Origin: Desulfobacteraceae bacterium
Lineage (GTDB): Bacteria; Desulfobacterota; Desulfobacteria; Desulfobacterales; UBA5616
Direction: 5' to 3'
Length of the DNA: 21,106 nucleotides
Assembly: GCA_030620375.1 (NCBI GenBank)
Contig: JAUXEW010000018.1
Location: 1 to 21,106, forward strand
Shown here in pieces: positions 1 to 6,943 of this stretch. The notes under the pieces are model-generated. The model saw nothing but the letters and a program-made list of their open reading frames with translations. It was not told the origin of the DNA and searched no databases. Each line of letters starts with the position of its first letter. The first letter of the stretch is position 1. A program made the position numbers and the translations under genes.

Positions 1-60
1 AAATCCGCCCATGATAGCCTGATCAGCGAGCGCCGGAGACCCTACCCGGTACCGTCATAA
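1..60 (+). CDS. Possible 3' end of an unidentified gene (partial)
   Basis: Frame 1 is open from the window edge to a TAA at 58-60 and ends in the residues RRRPYPVPS. The other two plus frames contain stops within the first 20 bases. The stop lies in the loop of a strong intrinsic terminator, which fits a real gene end. Only 19 residues are visible, so no function can be assigned and the frame may be chance. Confidence 0.25.
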   Translation, partial: KSAHDSLISERRRPYPVPS

Positions 61-86
61 AGATGGTGCCGGGTTTTTTATTTTTT
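44..86 (+). terminator. Rho-independent terminator
   Basis: The arms at 44-56 and 62-74 pair over 13 bp with two G-T wobbles around a five-base loop (57-61). A T-rich tract (75-86, one A) follows. It would end a plus-strand transcript entering from the left of the window. Confidence 0.8.
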
Positions 87-174
87 GTGGGGAAAAACTT
101 CCATTTTAGACCTAAATGTGGGGAATAGTGTGGGGAACTATCAAGGTGGCCGGTATTTAACAGTATGTAATTAA
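61..174 (+). pseudogene. Possible integrase C-terminal remnant next to tRNA-Arg
   Basis: An open frame ending in TAA at 172-174 contains the repeated tripeptide VGN (codons near 118-138, LNVGNSVGNY). Short GTGGGGAA repeats of this kind occur near the C-terminal end of some tRNA-targeting phage integrases. It sits on the side of the tRNA 3' end where such elements insert. It has no start, no catalytic residues and lies just after a terminator, so this is a weak inference. Confidence 0.2.
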
Positions 175-197
175 TAAGTAACTACTTGATATTATAG

Positions 198-273
198 TGG
201 TACGCCCGGCTGGATTCGAACCAGCGATCTTCAGCTCCGGAGGCTGACGCTCTATCCACTGGGCCACGGGCGC
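198..273 (-). tRNA. tRNA-Arg (anticodon CCG)
   Basis: On the minus strand the 76 bases fold as a full cloverleaf. The 7-bp acceptor stem (GCGCCCG/CGGGCGT) has a G1-T72 wobble. The anticodon stem TCAGC/GCTGA encloses the loop CTCCGGA, giving anticodon CCG. The T arm is GCTGG-TTCGAAT-CCAGC, the discriminator is A, and CCA is encoded at 198-200. The D stem has one C-A mismatch. It lies 57 bp downstream of folC on the same strand. Confidence 0.95.
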
Positions 274-330
274 ACAAGATATTAATCGATAGTCTAATCA
301 CCCCTAAAAGTCAAGCACTGTTGGCGACGT

Positions 331-1635
331 TTACCTGTTGAGCTCAAACGGTGGGTATCCTCTTTTTTCTAAAGCCTCTTTTGCTTCACCGACAACATAT
401 AATGAGCCGGCAACGCAAATCACCTCATCCGGTGAAGCGGTGTCGATACAGTGAGTAACGGCTTTTCCCACATTTGATATAATCTCCACATCCGGTATGA
501 TCTCTTTGGCTATGGGGAAAAGCTGTTCGGCCGGTAATGCGCGGTCGATATCGGGGCAGGTCAGTACCACCTTTTTGCATGCCGGCAGCAGGGATTTCAG
601 CATAGCAGCATAAGGTTTGTCGTCTAGAATGCCGATTACCAAAGTCACCGATCGATCCGCCAGATGATCGGATATATACATGGATAGGGCTTTCGCCGCA
701 ACACGGTTATGAGCGCCGTCCAGAATAACCAGCGGTCTCTTTGATATGATTTCGAGTCTACCCGGCCATTTGTTAGTTTCTATTCCCGACTTTATGGTTT
801 CGAAAGCGATGTCAGTATATTTTTGGTTTAATATTTCACATGCGGCAAGAACCAGCGCCGCATTTTCAATTTGGTGATTTCCGGTAAGACCGGTTTTCAG
901 GTTTCGCCAGTTATGATGAATACCAAAATATGAAAATGTTTTATCCGGGTTTTTACGAATCCGAAAAGCATTGCCCAGTCGATAGAAAGGAGCCGATTTG
1001 CTATCCGCAATTTTTTTTAAGGCTACGGCAGCGGATTTTTGTTTGACGGCCGTGATCACCGGCACTCGCCGTTTAATGATGCCGCCTTTTTCATCGGCGA
1101 TTTTAGAAATCGTGTTGCCCAAATATAATTGATGCTCCAGCGAAATGTTGGATATAATACAAAGTTTTGGATGCATAACATTGGTTGCATCCAGTCTTCC
1201 CCCCATTCCGGTTTCAATAATGGCCCAATCAACCTTTTGTCTGGCGAATTCCCAAAGGGCCATTGCAGTTGAAAATTCGAAAAAGGTCGGTTCGCGCGAA
1301 CCATGATGGGCGTTTTTTACGGCAAGGTAAGCTTTAACCATATGATCATTAGAAATCGGGCGGTTGTTTATGCAGATTCTTTCGTTAAAATGAACAAGAT
1401 GGGGAGAGGTATAGAGGCCGACGTTATATCCTGATGAATAGAAAATGGTAGACAATGCCGACGCTATGGAACCTTTTCCGTTGGTTCCCGCCACATGGAT
1501 GCATGAAAATTTATCCTGGGGGTTTCCGATGCCGGAAAGGATTTTTCGGATCGTGGAAAGCCCCAGTTTAATCCCAAATCTTCTCAGGCCGAACATTGCC
1601 TGTAAGCATTTTTTATAACTTAGATGTTGAGCCAT
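331..1635 (-). CDS. folC: Bifunctional folylpolyglutamate synthase / dihydrofolate synthase (FolC)
   Basis: FolC is a cytoplasmic Mur-ligase-type enzyme that joins glutamate to dihydropteroate and to folates using ATP. From the chosen start (434 aa), the conserved N-terminal FGIKLGL is at about 20-26, the P-loop GTNGKGS at 50-56 and TSPHL at 76-80. ETGMGGRLDATN follows, then SLEHQ with EKGGIIK, and LDGAHN in the C-terminal domain. The frame is open back to an ATG at 1668. That start would add 11 residues encoded inside the rpsU terminator hairpin, whereas the ATG at 1635 begins where homologues usually begin. No clear Shine-Dalgarno precedes either ATG. rpsU lies 65 bp upstream. The family is certain from the motifs; the exact start is not. 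Confidence 0.93.
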   Translation of the reverse strand: MAQHLSYKKCLQAMFGLRRFGIKLGLSTIRKILSGIGNPQDKFSCIHVAGTNGKGSIASALSTIFYSSGYNVGLYTSPHLVHFNERICINNRPISNDHMVKAYLAVKNAHHGSREPTFFEFSTAMALWEFARQKVDWAIIETGMGGRLDATNVMHPKLCIISNISLEHQLYLGNTISKIADEKGGIIKRRVPVITAVKQKSAAVALKKIADSKSAPFYRLGNAFRIRKNPDKTFSYFGIHHNWRNLKTGLTGNHQIENAALVLAACEILNQKYTDIAFETIKSGIETNKWPGRLEIISKRPLVILDGAHNRVAAKALSMYISDHLADRSVTLVIGILDDKPYAAMLKSLLPACKKVVLTCPDIDRALPAEQLFPIAKEIIPDVEIISNVGKAVTHCIDTASPDEVICVAGSLYVVGEAKEALEKRGYPPFELNR

Positions 1636-1639
1636 TGTC

Positions 1640-1676
1640 AGAAAAAACCCGGCAGAATGAGTATCCATGCCGGGTT
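1640..1676 (-). terminator. Rho-independent terminator after rpsU
   Basis: On the minus strand AACCCGGCA pairs perfectly with TGCCGGGTT (9 bp, 13-base loop), followed directly by a run of T. It starts 24 bp after the rpsU stop and ends 4 bp before the preferred folC ATG. Read-through or a cryptic promoter would be needed to express folC. Confidence 0.8.
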
Positions 1677-1700
1677 ATTTGATTTATAATGAAATTGTGA

Positions 1701-1907
1701 TTAATGTCTGTATCTGTTTCTTGAAGCTGAGATCCGTTGTCTTCTTAATGCTTCCCGTTGCTTTCGTCGCTTAAATTCGCTTGGCTTTTCATAACTTTTT
1801 TTCAATTTCAAGCGCTTAAAAAGGCCGTCATTCTGGATTTTTTTCTTTAAGATCCGCATGGCCTTTTCAAGATCATTGTCAAGAACTCTAACTTGAATTT
1901 CCTTCAA
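1701..1907 (-). CDS. rpsU: 30S ribosomal protein S21
   Basis: bS21 is a small, very basic protein of the 30S subunit, placed near the anti-Shine-Dalgarno region of 16S rRNA. From the chosen TTG start it has 68 residues. It begins KEIQVRVLDNDLEKAMRILK and continues with the Lys/Arg-rich segments LFKRLKLKKSYEKPSEFKRR and KQREALRRQR. The open frame extends back to a GTG at 1940, adding 11 residues not seen in S21. The sequence AAGGGGG lies about 7 bases before the TTG at 1907, so TTG is preferred. The gene stands alone, followed by its own terminator. Its family identity is clear; the start is inferred. Confidence 0.92.
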   Translation of the reverse strand: MKEIQVRVLDNDLEKAMRILKKKIQNDGLFKRLKLKKSYEKPSEFKRRKQREALRRQRISASRNRYRH

Positions 1908-2074
1908 CTCCTCGCCCCCTTCTTTCCAACGGCAGAACACTATACCTGATGGTTATTTGTGAAATATATGCAAAAGGTCCCTTTTTGCCCAATCCCGGCG
2001 TCAGACTCACATTTTAATCCGCCTGAGGCGAAATGATCCTCGAAATACTCAGTTGCATAAAAAATGAATTAGGA

Positions 2075-2103
2075 TAGCTAACGTATCCCCCAATTTTTTG
2101 CAA
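2075..2103 (-). promoter_or_regulatory. Candidate sigma70-type promoter for rpsU
   Basis: On the minus strand TTGCAA (2098-2103) is separated by 17 bases from TAGCTA (2075-2080), about 170 bp before the rpsU TTG. The -35 is fair and the -10 is weak. Judged by eye only. Confidence 0.25.
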
Positions 2104-2132
2104 GAAAAATATTTTTTTGACGTTCAGGGGTT

Positions 2133-2813
2133 CTAAATTTTCAGTTTTGATAAAAGTTCGGCGGTAACTTCTTTTACACCGGGCGTGCCGTCTAAGGTAA
2201 TATATTTGATGATTCCTTCTTTTTCCGCAAGACCTTTAAAATAGTAAGCTGATGCAAGGGTGCCGGTTTCCGTATTATAAAAAATGTCGTGACGCTTGTT
2301 AATGGCATCTTCATCCTGGTCATCGGAGCGGGTTTTTAGATCTCCTCCGCATACGCGGCACTTGTCACCATTGGGTTTGATTGCATCGATAAAAATATTA
2401 TTCGGATGGTTATTGTCATTAACGCATAGTCGCCGTCCCATAATTCTGTTTTTTGCAACTTCACGATCTAAGAGAATTTCCAAGATAATATTTACGGCAA
2501 TGCCGGCTTCTTTAAGGGATTCGTCCAGCTTAACGGCCTGGTTCTTGTTTCTCGGGAATCCGTCCAAAAGCCATCCGGTTTTACAATCGTCACGTTGGAG
2601 CCGGTCAAGAATCATGGGAATTGTAATTTCATCCGGAACCAGGTCTCCACGGTCAATATATTGCTTTGCCTTTGAACCCAATTCAGTTCCGTTTGAAATA
2701 TTTTCGCGGAAAATTGCCCCCGACTCGATATGCGGAATGGTGAATTTTTCCTTTAATATGGCACCCTGGGTTCCTTTACCACTCCCGTTGGGACCGAAAA
2801 ATAAAATGTTCAT
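2133..2813 (-). CDS. adk: Adenylate kinase
   Basis: The enzyme interconverts ATP + AMP and two ADP in the cytoplasm. The 226 residues show the P-loop GPNGSGKGTQ (7-16), the AMP-side segment SGAIFREN (31-38), DGFPRN (84-89), and a long LID beginning GRRLC (126-130). RSDD is at 162-165. The LID is unusual. The first half of the usual zinc site is C130-V-N-D, with no second cysteine, while the second half C152-R-V-C155 is intact. The AMP-binding segment has Ala where Gly-Asp is common. A Shine-Dalgarno AAAGGAG lies about 8 bases before the ATG, so the start is secure. It is flanked by rpsU and cca on the same strand, with spacers large enough for separate transcription. Confidence 0.93.
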   Translation of the reverse strand: MNILFFGPNGSGKGTQGAILKEKFTIPHIESGAIFRENISNGTELGSKAKQYIDRGDLVPDEITIPMILDRLQRDDCKTGWLLDGFPRNKNQAVKLDESLKEAGIAVNIILEILLDREVAKNRIMGRRLCVNDNNHPNNIFIDAIKPNGDKCRVCGGDLKTRSDDQDEDAINKRHDIFYNTETGTLASAYYFKGLAEKEGIIKYITLDGTPGVKEVTAELLSKLKI

Positions 2814-2892
2814 AAAAGTGCTCCTTTCGTCGATAAGATATTTTAATTTAGCCCGTTAATATTCAATTTAGCTCTTTTTTATGGATGGGCAC

Positions 2893-2921
2893 TACCTATT
2901 AAATTGAAACTATAATGTCAA
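2893..2921 (-). promoter_or_regulatory. Candidate promoter for adk
   Basis: On the minus strand a perfect TTGACA (2916-2921) is followed after 17 bases by TAGGTA (2893-2898), about 80 bp before the adk ATG. The -35 and the spacing are good; the -10 is poor. Confidence 0.4.
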
Positions 2922-2924
2922 GAA

Positions 2925-2977
2925 TTTGAATAAGCAATGCAAGCGCATTCCCGGTAGCTTGCTGCGGGGAGGCTTCA
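2925..2977 (+). repeat. REP-like dispersed repeat, copy 1
   Basis: This is one of three related copies of about 53 bp, all in the same orientation (others at 4744-4797 and 20609-20659). The best conserved part is TTGCTGCGGGGAGGCTTCA, identical in copies 1 and 2. CCCGGTAG and CTGCGGG can form a hairpin with one mismatch around a short loop. It overlaps the 3' end of cca, whose TGA stop (2975-2977) is inside the repeat. Confidence 0.75.
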
Positions 2978-4348
2978 ACTTATCCGGTGACCTAAAAATT
3001 TTTTTACCAGCAAAATGGCGTCCTTTTTGCTTTGGGCTTGACCGGATAGGCGAAGTTCTTCAACATGATTTAAGATAGTTTTAAATAAAGGCGATGGCGT
3101 TAAACCGAATATTTCTATCAGATCATCCCCGGTTAAAAGTGCCGATTTTAACTGTTCGGGCTTAAAACTAATATAATACGCTTTTATCATTTGTATGGCA
3201 AAATCGATAAATCCGCCATTTTTTGCGGGTCCTTTTCCTTTATGGTCCGCAATGCTATGCAGCAGTATATCCGGCGTATTGCAGCCGCAATTCATAAAGA
3301 ACCGCGTTACGTTTTTTTTTGTTAGTTGATTTTTTTGGTGTAAATTCATCAAATTAAGCGGACGACCATGGTTGCGAATAATGGCATCGACATAGGCTGC
3401 TTCCGAATTGGATAATCTAAGCTTTTGATTGATTAGCTTTGCCATATCCGCACTTTTAGAGCCATGGCCGAAAAAATGTATGTTTCCATTGCGATCTTCT
3501 GATTTTGTCGATGGTTTTCCAATATCATGTAAGAGAATCGCGTATTTAATTAACGATTTTCTATTTTCATCTAGATGACTATGGATCGGGATAGTTGGGT
3601 CGGTTATTATCAAAGGAAGGTTATTCAAAAGATTTTCAATATGATAATATGCTTTTATCGTATGTTCAAATACATCAAACGAATGATGGATATTTTGATG
3701 GCAGTGTTTAAGATTCTCCAGCTCGGGGAAGATTTCAAATAAGAGCCTTGAACGGATCATTTGGGAGAGGTATCGGTGAGAGGTCGGTGTTTTGAGTATT
3801 CTAAACCATTCGGCCTTGATTCTTTCTTTTGCGGTGCTCATTATCAGATGCACATATTTATTGATTGCGGAAATGGTATGGGGATCTATTTCAAAATTAA
3901 GGACCGCTGCAATTCTAAACGCCCTTAACAGACGGATGGGGTCCATTGTAAACACTGCCTCAGAAACCATGCGAACGGTTTGATCGGAAAGGTCTTTTTG
4001 GCCCCCCAGGGTGTCAATCAGTTGGCCTGAAGTAAATGAATAGGCCATGGCATTAATGGTAAAATCCCTTTTTTTTAAATCATCTTCAATGGAGGGACCG
4101 TTAACAAGAGAGATATCAAAAATAAAATCGTCTGTAATCACTCGAAATATTTGATTGTCTTGCTTACCGATCGTCACTATGCGACCGGACGCGGTGTTAG
4201 CCATTTTTCTGGCAAATGTTTCCGGATTTACTGAAACTGCGATATCGTAATCTGTCGGTCTTTGACCGAGAAGGCGATCTCTGATGGAACCGCCGACAAT
4301 ATAAGTGCCCTTTTTTTCAGGCAGGATATTTGGGTTAAATGCGTACAT
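2975..4348 (-). CDS. cca: CCA tRNA nucleotidyltransferase / poly(A) polymerase family protein with HD domain
   Basis: This is a class II nucleotidyltransferase of the kind that adds or repairs the CCA end of tRNA. A poly(A) polymerase or split A- or CC-adding role cannot be excluded. The 457 residues show VGGSIRDRLLG (18-28) and the metal-binding D33-Y-D35 followed by IAV. RDFTINA is at 94-100 and the template-type segment DPIRLLRAFRIAA at about 136-148. A C-terminal HD domain has LLHDIGKP (H274-D275) and H295 in FGHG. The stop codon lies within a REP-like repeat. The ATG at 4348 directly precedes the conserved N-terminus, but no strong ribosome site is visible before it. The one tRNA in the window already encodes its CCA, so a repair role is possible. 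Confidence 0.88.
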   Translation of the reverse strand: MYAFNPNILPEKKGTYIVGGSIRDRLLGQRPTDYDIAVSVNPETFARKMANTASGRIVTIGKQDNQIFRVITDDFIFDISLVNGPSIEDDLKKRDFTINAMAYSFTSGQLIDTLGGQKDLSDQTVRMVSEAVFTMDPIRLLRAFRIAAVLNFEIDPHTISAINKYVHLIMSTAKERIKAEWFRILKTPTSHRYLSQMIRSRLLFEIFPELENLKHCHQNIHHSFDVFEHTIKAYYHIENLLNNLPLIITDPTIPIHSHLDENRKSLIKYAILLHDIGKPSTKSEDRNGNIHFFGHGSKSADMAKLINQKLRLSNSEAAYVDAIIRNHGRPLNLMNLHQKNQLTKKNVTRFFMNCGCNTPDILLHSIADHKGKGPAKNGGFIDFAIQMIKAYYISFKPEQLKSALLTGDDLIEIFGLTPSPLFKTILNHVEELRLSGQAQSKKDAILLVKKFLGHRIS

Positions 4349-4403
4349 TTAAATTTAATTAAGGAAACCGGTAAATTATTAAGAAAATAATTTTCAAAAG
4401 CGC

Positions 4404-4430
4404 TTGACAAGAATTAAATGATGATATAAT
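4404..4430 (+). promoter_or_regulatory. Candidate promoter upstream of rho
   Basis: A perfect TTGACA (4404-4409) and a perfect TATAAT (4425-4430), the latter preceded by TGA as in an extended -10, are separated by a short 15-base spacer. It points towards rho and would give a leader of about 670 bases containing both repeat elements of the spacer. Confidence 0.45.
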
Positions 4431-4743
4431 TTTACGTTACATTTATACAAAACCCGCCGACAGGAGAGAATTACCTTTAATTAATCTGCATGCGAAATTC
4501 GAAAACATCATAATCCTCCATAAACAACCGGCATGGACTCATTTTATATATTTTTTTGTAAAAGTGGTGTTTTTTCGCAGAAAATGGTATCGGCAATGGC
4601 GTGGTTTTTTTGCGAATGATTTTCCGTTTTGACGGTCCTTTCCTTTTTTCTGCGGGGGTTTAAGTGCGGCGTTTCCATTATGCGCTCTCGCACAAAATAA
4701 ATAATTCCCTTGAACCTTGATATACGGTTTGTCCGCATCAAAA

Positions 4744-4797
4744 TTTGAACAAGCAATGCGCTCGCTAACCCCGTAGCCTTGCTGCGGGGAGGCTTCA
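4744..4797 (+). repeat. REP-like dispersed repeat, copy 2
   Basis: This is the best-folding copy: CCCCGTAG pairs with CTGCGGGG over 8 bp (one G-T wobble) around a five-base loop. It shares TTGCTGCGGGGAGGCTTCA with copy 1 and GAACAAGC near the 5' end with copy 3. It lies in the cca-rho spacer, not at a gene end. Confidence 0.75.
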
Positions 4798-4916
4798 TAT
4801 GTTTCACCGGGCAGGTATTGCAGCGCTTTGCACCGGGCTTTTGTGGATCGTTATTGACAGCAAATGTTAATTTGCTTTGATCAATATCATGATTGAAAGA
4901 TGACGCAAGCTTAAAC

Positions 4917-5076
4917 TTAATGGTTTCGTAAAAAGTCAAAAAACGTCCTTTTTTGTCATTCCGGAGAAAGCCGGGCACGTAGTGAAGCTTTTTTCGCTAT
5001 CCAGTGTTTTTAGAAATTTATGACTGATCCGGGCACCGGCTTTCGCCGGATTGTCGGATTTTTACGAAACCATTAA
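4917..5076. repeat. MITE-like inverted-repeat element A upstream of rho
   Basis: Terminal inverted repeats of 21 bp (4917-4937 and 5056-5076) match with two mismatches; the core is TTTTTACGAAACCATTAA. Inside is a second palindrome: 4960-4974 pairs with 5036-5050 (15 bp, one mismatch; right arm CCGGCTTTCGCCGGA). There is no coding capacity, so it would need a transposase supplied in trans. Its right end is 34 bp before the rho ATG. Related ends occur at 9202-9352, 14154-14310 and 16673-16694. Confidence 0.8.
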
Positions 5077-5110
5077 AATTAATGCATCATATTACAAGGT
5101 GGAAAATTTT

Positions 5111-6358
5111 ATGAATATTATTGAACTAAAGAAAATGAAAATCAGTGAATTAAACCAGATGGCCAAAACTTTCAAGATCGACAGAGCCGGAGGAATGAGA
5201 AAGCAGGAGCTGATTTTTGCGTTGCTCCAGGCCCAAATCGAAAAAGATGGTTTGATATTTGGTGAAGGAACCCTGGAAATTTTACCCGATGGGTTTGGGT
5301 TTCTAAGGTCACCATCTTATAATTACTTGCCAGGGCCGGACGACATCTATGTGTCTCCTTCACAGATTCGAAGATTCAATTTAAGGACCGGAGATACGGT
5401 ATCCGGGCAAATCCGTCAACCCAAAGAAACGGAACGATATTTTGCGCTTTTAAAGGTTGAAGCCGTCAATTATGAAGATCCGGAAGTTGCAAGAGACAAA
5501 ATACTGTTTGATAATTTAACACCCCTTTATCCGAATAGGAAAATAAGTCTTGAAACAGATAAAGACAATTATTCAACGCGAATCATGGATCTGATGACAC
5601 CCATCGGTTTTGGGCAGAGAGGGCTGATTGTATCTCCTCCGAGATCAGGCAAAACGATGCTGCTGCAAAATATTGCCAACAGTATTATTTTAAGTCACAA
5701 GGATGTGGTTCCGTTTGTTCTGTTGATTGATGAACGTCCGGAGGAAGTTACGGATATGGCGCGATCGGTAGATGCCGAAGTGATCAGTTCCACATTTGAT
5801 GAACCGGCTGAAAGGCATGTCCAGGTCGCGGAAATGGTGATTGAGAAGGCCAAGCGATTGGTTGAACACAAAAAGGATGTGGTTATTCTTTTGGACAGTA
5901 TTACCCGTTTGGCCCGGGCTTATAATTCCGTTATCCCTCCCAGCGGTAAAATTTTATCCGGTGGTGTAGATTCCAACGCGTTACAACGTCCGAAACGTTT
6001 TTTCGGTGCGGCAAGAAACATTGAAGAAGGTGGCAGCCTTACCATTATTGCCACCGCATTGATTGATACCGGTAGCCGAATGGACGAAGTCATATTTGAA
6101 GAATTCAAAGGAACCGGTAACATGGAGATTGATTTGGATCGAAGGCTTTCCGATAAGCGTATTTTCCCGGCCATCGATATTAATAAGTCAGGCACTCGGA
6201 AGGAAGAGCTTCTTTTGGAAGAAGACGTTTTGAACCGGATTTGGATTTTAAGAAAACTACTTTCCTCATTAAATCCCGTTGACAGCTTGGAATTTTTACT
6301 TGAAAAAATGAGCGGGACAAGAGATAATGCAGCTTTTTTAAATTCAATGAATGCATAA
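5111..6358 (+). CDS. rho: Transcription termination factor Rho
   Basis: Rho is a hexameric RNA-dependent ATPase and helicase that ends transcription at untranslated RNA. The 415 residues show an N-terminal Rho_N region and the RNA-binding cold-shock-like domain with DGFGFLR (60-66). The Walker A segment PPRSGKTML is at 176-184, LIDERPEEVTDM at about 205-216, and the Walker B segment VVILLDSITRLARAYN follows. The reading frame is open back to a TTG at 5051, but those 20 residues are translated from the end of repeat element A. The ATG at 5111 has AAGGTGG about 9 bases upstream and begins MNIIELKKMKISELNQ like other Rho proteins. rpmE follows after 32 bp. Rho genes are commonly autoregulated through their leader, and this leader is long and structured. 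Confidence 0.97.
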   Translation: MNIIELKKMKISELNQMAKTFKIDRAGGMRKQELIFALLQAQIEKDGLIFGEGTLEILPDGFGFLRSPSYNYLPGPDDIYVSPSQIRRFNLRTGDTVSGQIRQPKETERYFALLKVEAVNYEDPEVARDKILFDNLTPLYPNRKISLETDKDNYSTRIMDLMTPIGFGQRGLIVSPPRSGKTMLLQNIANSIILSHKDVVPFVLLIDERPEEVTDMARSVDAEVISSTFDEPAERHVQVAEMVIEKAKRLVEHKKDVVILLDSITRLARAYNSVIPPSGKILSGGVDSNALQRPKRFFGAARNIEEGGSLTIIATALIDTGSRMDEVIFEEFKGTGNMEIDLDRRLSDKRIFPAIDINKSGTRKEELLLEEDVLNRIWILRKLLSSLNPVDSLEFLLEKMSGTRDNAAFLNSMNA

Positions 6359-6390
6359 AAAATTGGCAGGGAGGCACATAAGTATAAGTT

Positions 6391-6621
6391 ATGAAAGAGA
6401 ATATACATCCAGAATATTATGAAACAACCGCTCAATGCGCATGCGGCAATACGGTTCAAGTCGGATCAACAAAATCGGATATCAAGGTTGAAATTTGTTC
6501 AAAATGCCATCCGTTCTTTACCGGCAAGCAGAAGCTGATCGATACGGCCGGTCGAATTGAACGCTTTCGGAAAAAGTATGCAAAATTTCACAATCAAGAA
6601 ACAACGACCCAATCCGGTTAA
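6391..6621 (+). CDS. rpmE: 50S ribosomal protein L31 (zinc-binding type)
   Basis: bL31 bridges the ribosomal subunits near the central protuberance. The 76 residues contain all four zinc-ligand cysteines of the C+ form: C16-A-C18 and C36-S-K-C39. This form is typically used when zinc is sufficient, with a cysteine-free paralogue elsewhere in some genomes. The N-terminus MKENIHPEYY is standard, so the ATG at 6391 is accepted although the best Shine-Dalgarno-like sequence (AGGGAGG) is about 14 bases away. The order rho-rpmE-prfA-prmC is common in bacteria. Confidence 0.96.
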   Translation: MKENIHPEYYETTAQCACGNTVQVGSTKSDIKVEICSKCHPFFTGKQKLIDTAGRIERFRKKYAKFHNQETTTQSG

Positions 6622-6943
6622 TCCGGAAGCTACAGGGAGTTTTTTCCGTAAGGCATTATAAATAATTTTAGATTCGCTTGATATTGCGGTTCAACAAAAA
6701 CCTTTGAAAATCATTCAAAATATTTTAAGTTTCAAGGCGAATTCGGATAGATATGGATGAATCGTGGCTTTGTTTCGCGAATAAGGCCATCGGGTTTTCC
6801 GGATGTATGCCTTACCCGTAAGCCGGAATGGTATTTTGGGTCGAAGCTGATAATATTATGAATGTTTTTCAAAGGTTTTGCATATTGAGAGCTTTGAACA
6901 GGCAATTATGCATGTAAATCAAAAAGGCAGGTATTAAGCACGC
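6622..6943. other. 322-bp spacer between rpmE and prfA
   Basis: No gene is visible. The spacer is dominated by a long imperfect inverted repeat (arms 6697-6724 and 6852-6879) and shorter internal palindromic pieces such as GCCTTAC. No clear intrinsic terminator with a T run follows rpmE, so rpmE and prfA may still be cotranscribed. Confidence 0.6.
6697..6879. repeat. Inverted repeat, MITE-like, between rpmE and prfA
   Basis: The 28-bp arms 6697-6724 and 6852-6879 are reverse complements with three mismatches; the outermost part is AAAACCTTTGAAAA. They enclose 127 bp without coding potential. The arms differ from the ACTTTTTACGAAACC family elsewhere in the window, so this is a separate element. 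It could be a decayed non-autonomous transposon or an RNA hairpin. Confidence 0.65.

Larger units (their letters stand above)
4349..5110. other. 760-bp intergenic spacer between cca and rho
   Basis: The spacer separates the divergent cca and rho. It contains a plus-strand promoter-like site (4404-4430), a REP-like repeat (4744-4797) and an inverted-repeat element (4917-5076). The stretch 4431-4740 shows poly-T patches and no convincing gene. An open minus frame at 4544-4978 is made partly of translated repeat and is rejected as a gene. Confidence 0.7.

Noticed and set aside
4490..4515. Seven-codon leader peptide in the rho leader
   Set aside because: The only Shine-Dalgarno-like sequence is too far from its ATG, and it has no regulatory codon run.
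4544..4978. 144-residue open frame on the minus strand in the cca-rho spacer
   Set aside because: It translates through the REP-like copy 2 and the left end of element A (giving FYETIKF). It has low-complexity composition and no recognisable domain.
5051..5110. N-terminal extension of Rho from TTG
   Set aside because: The extra residues come from the terminal repeat of element A; the ATG at 5111 has a good ribosome site and the conserved N-terminus.
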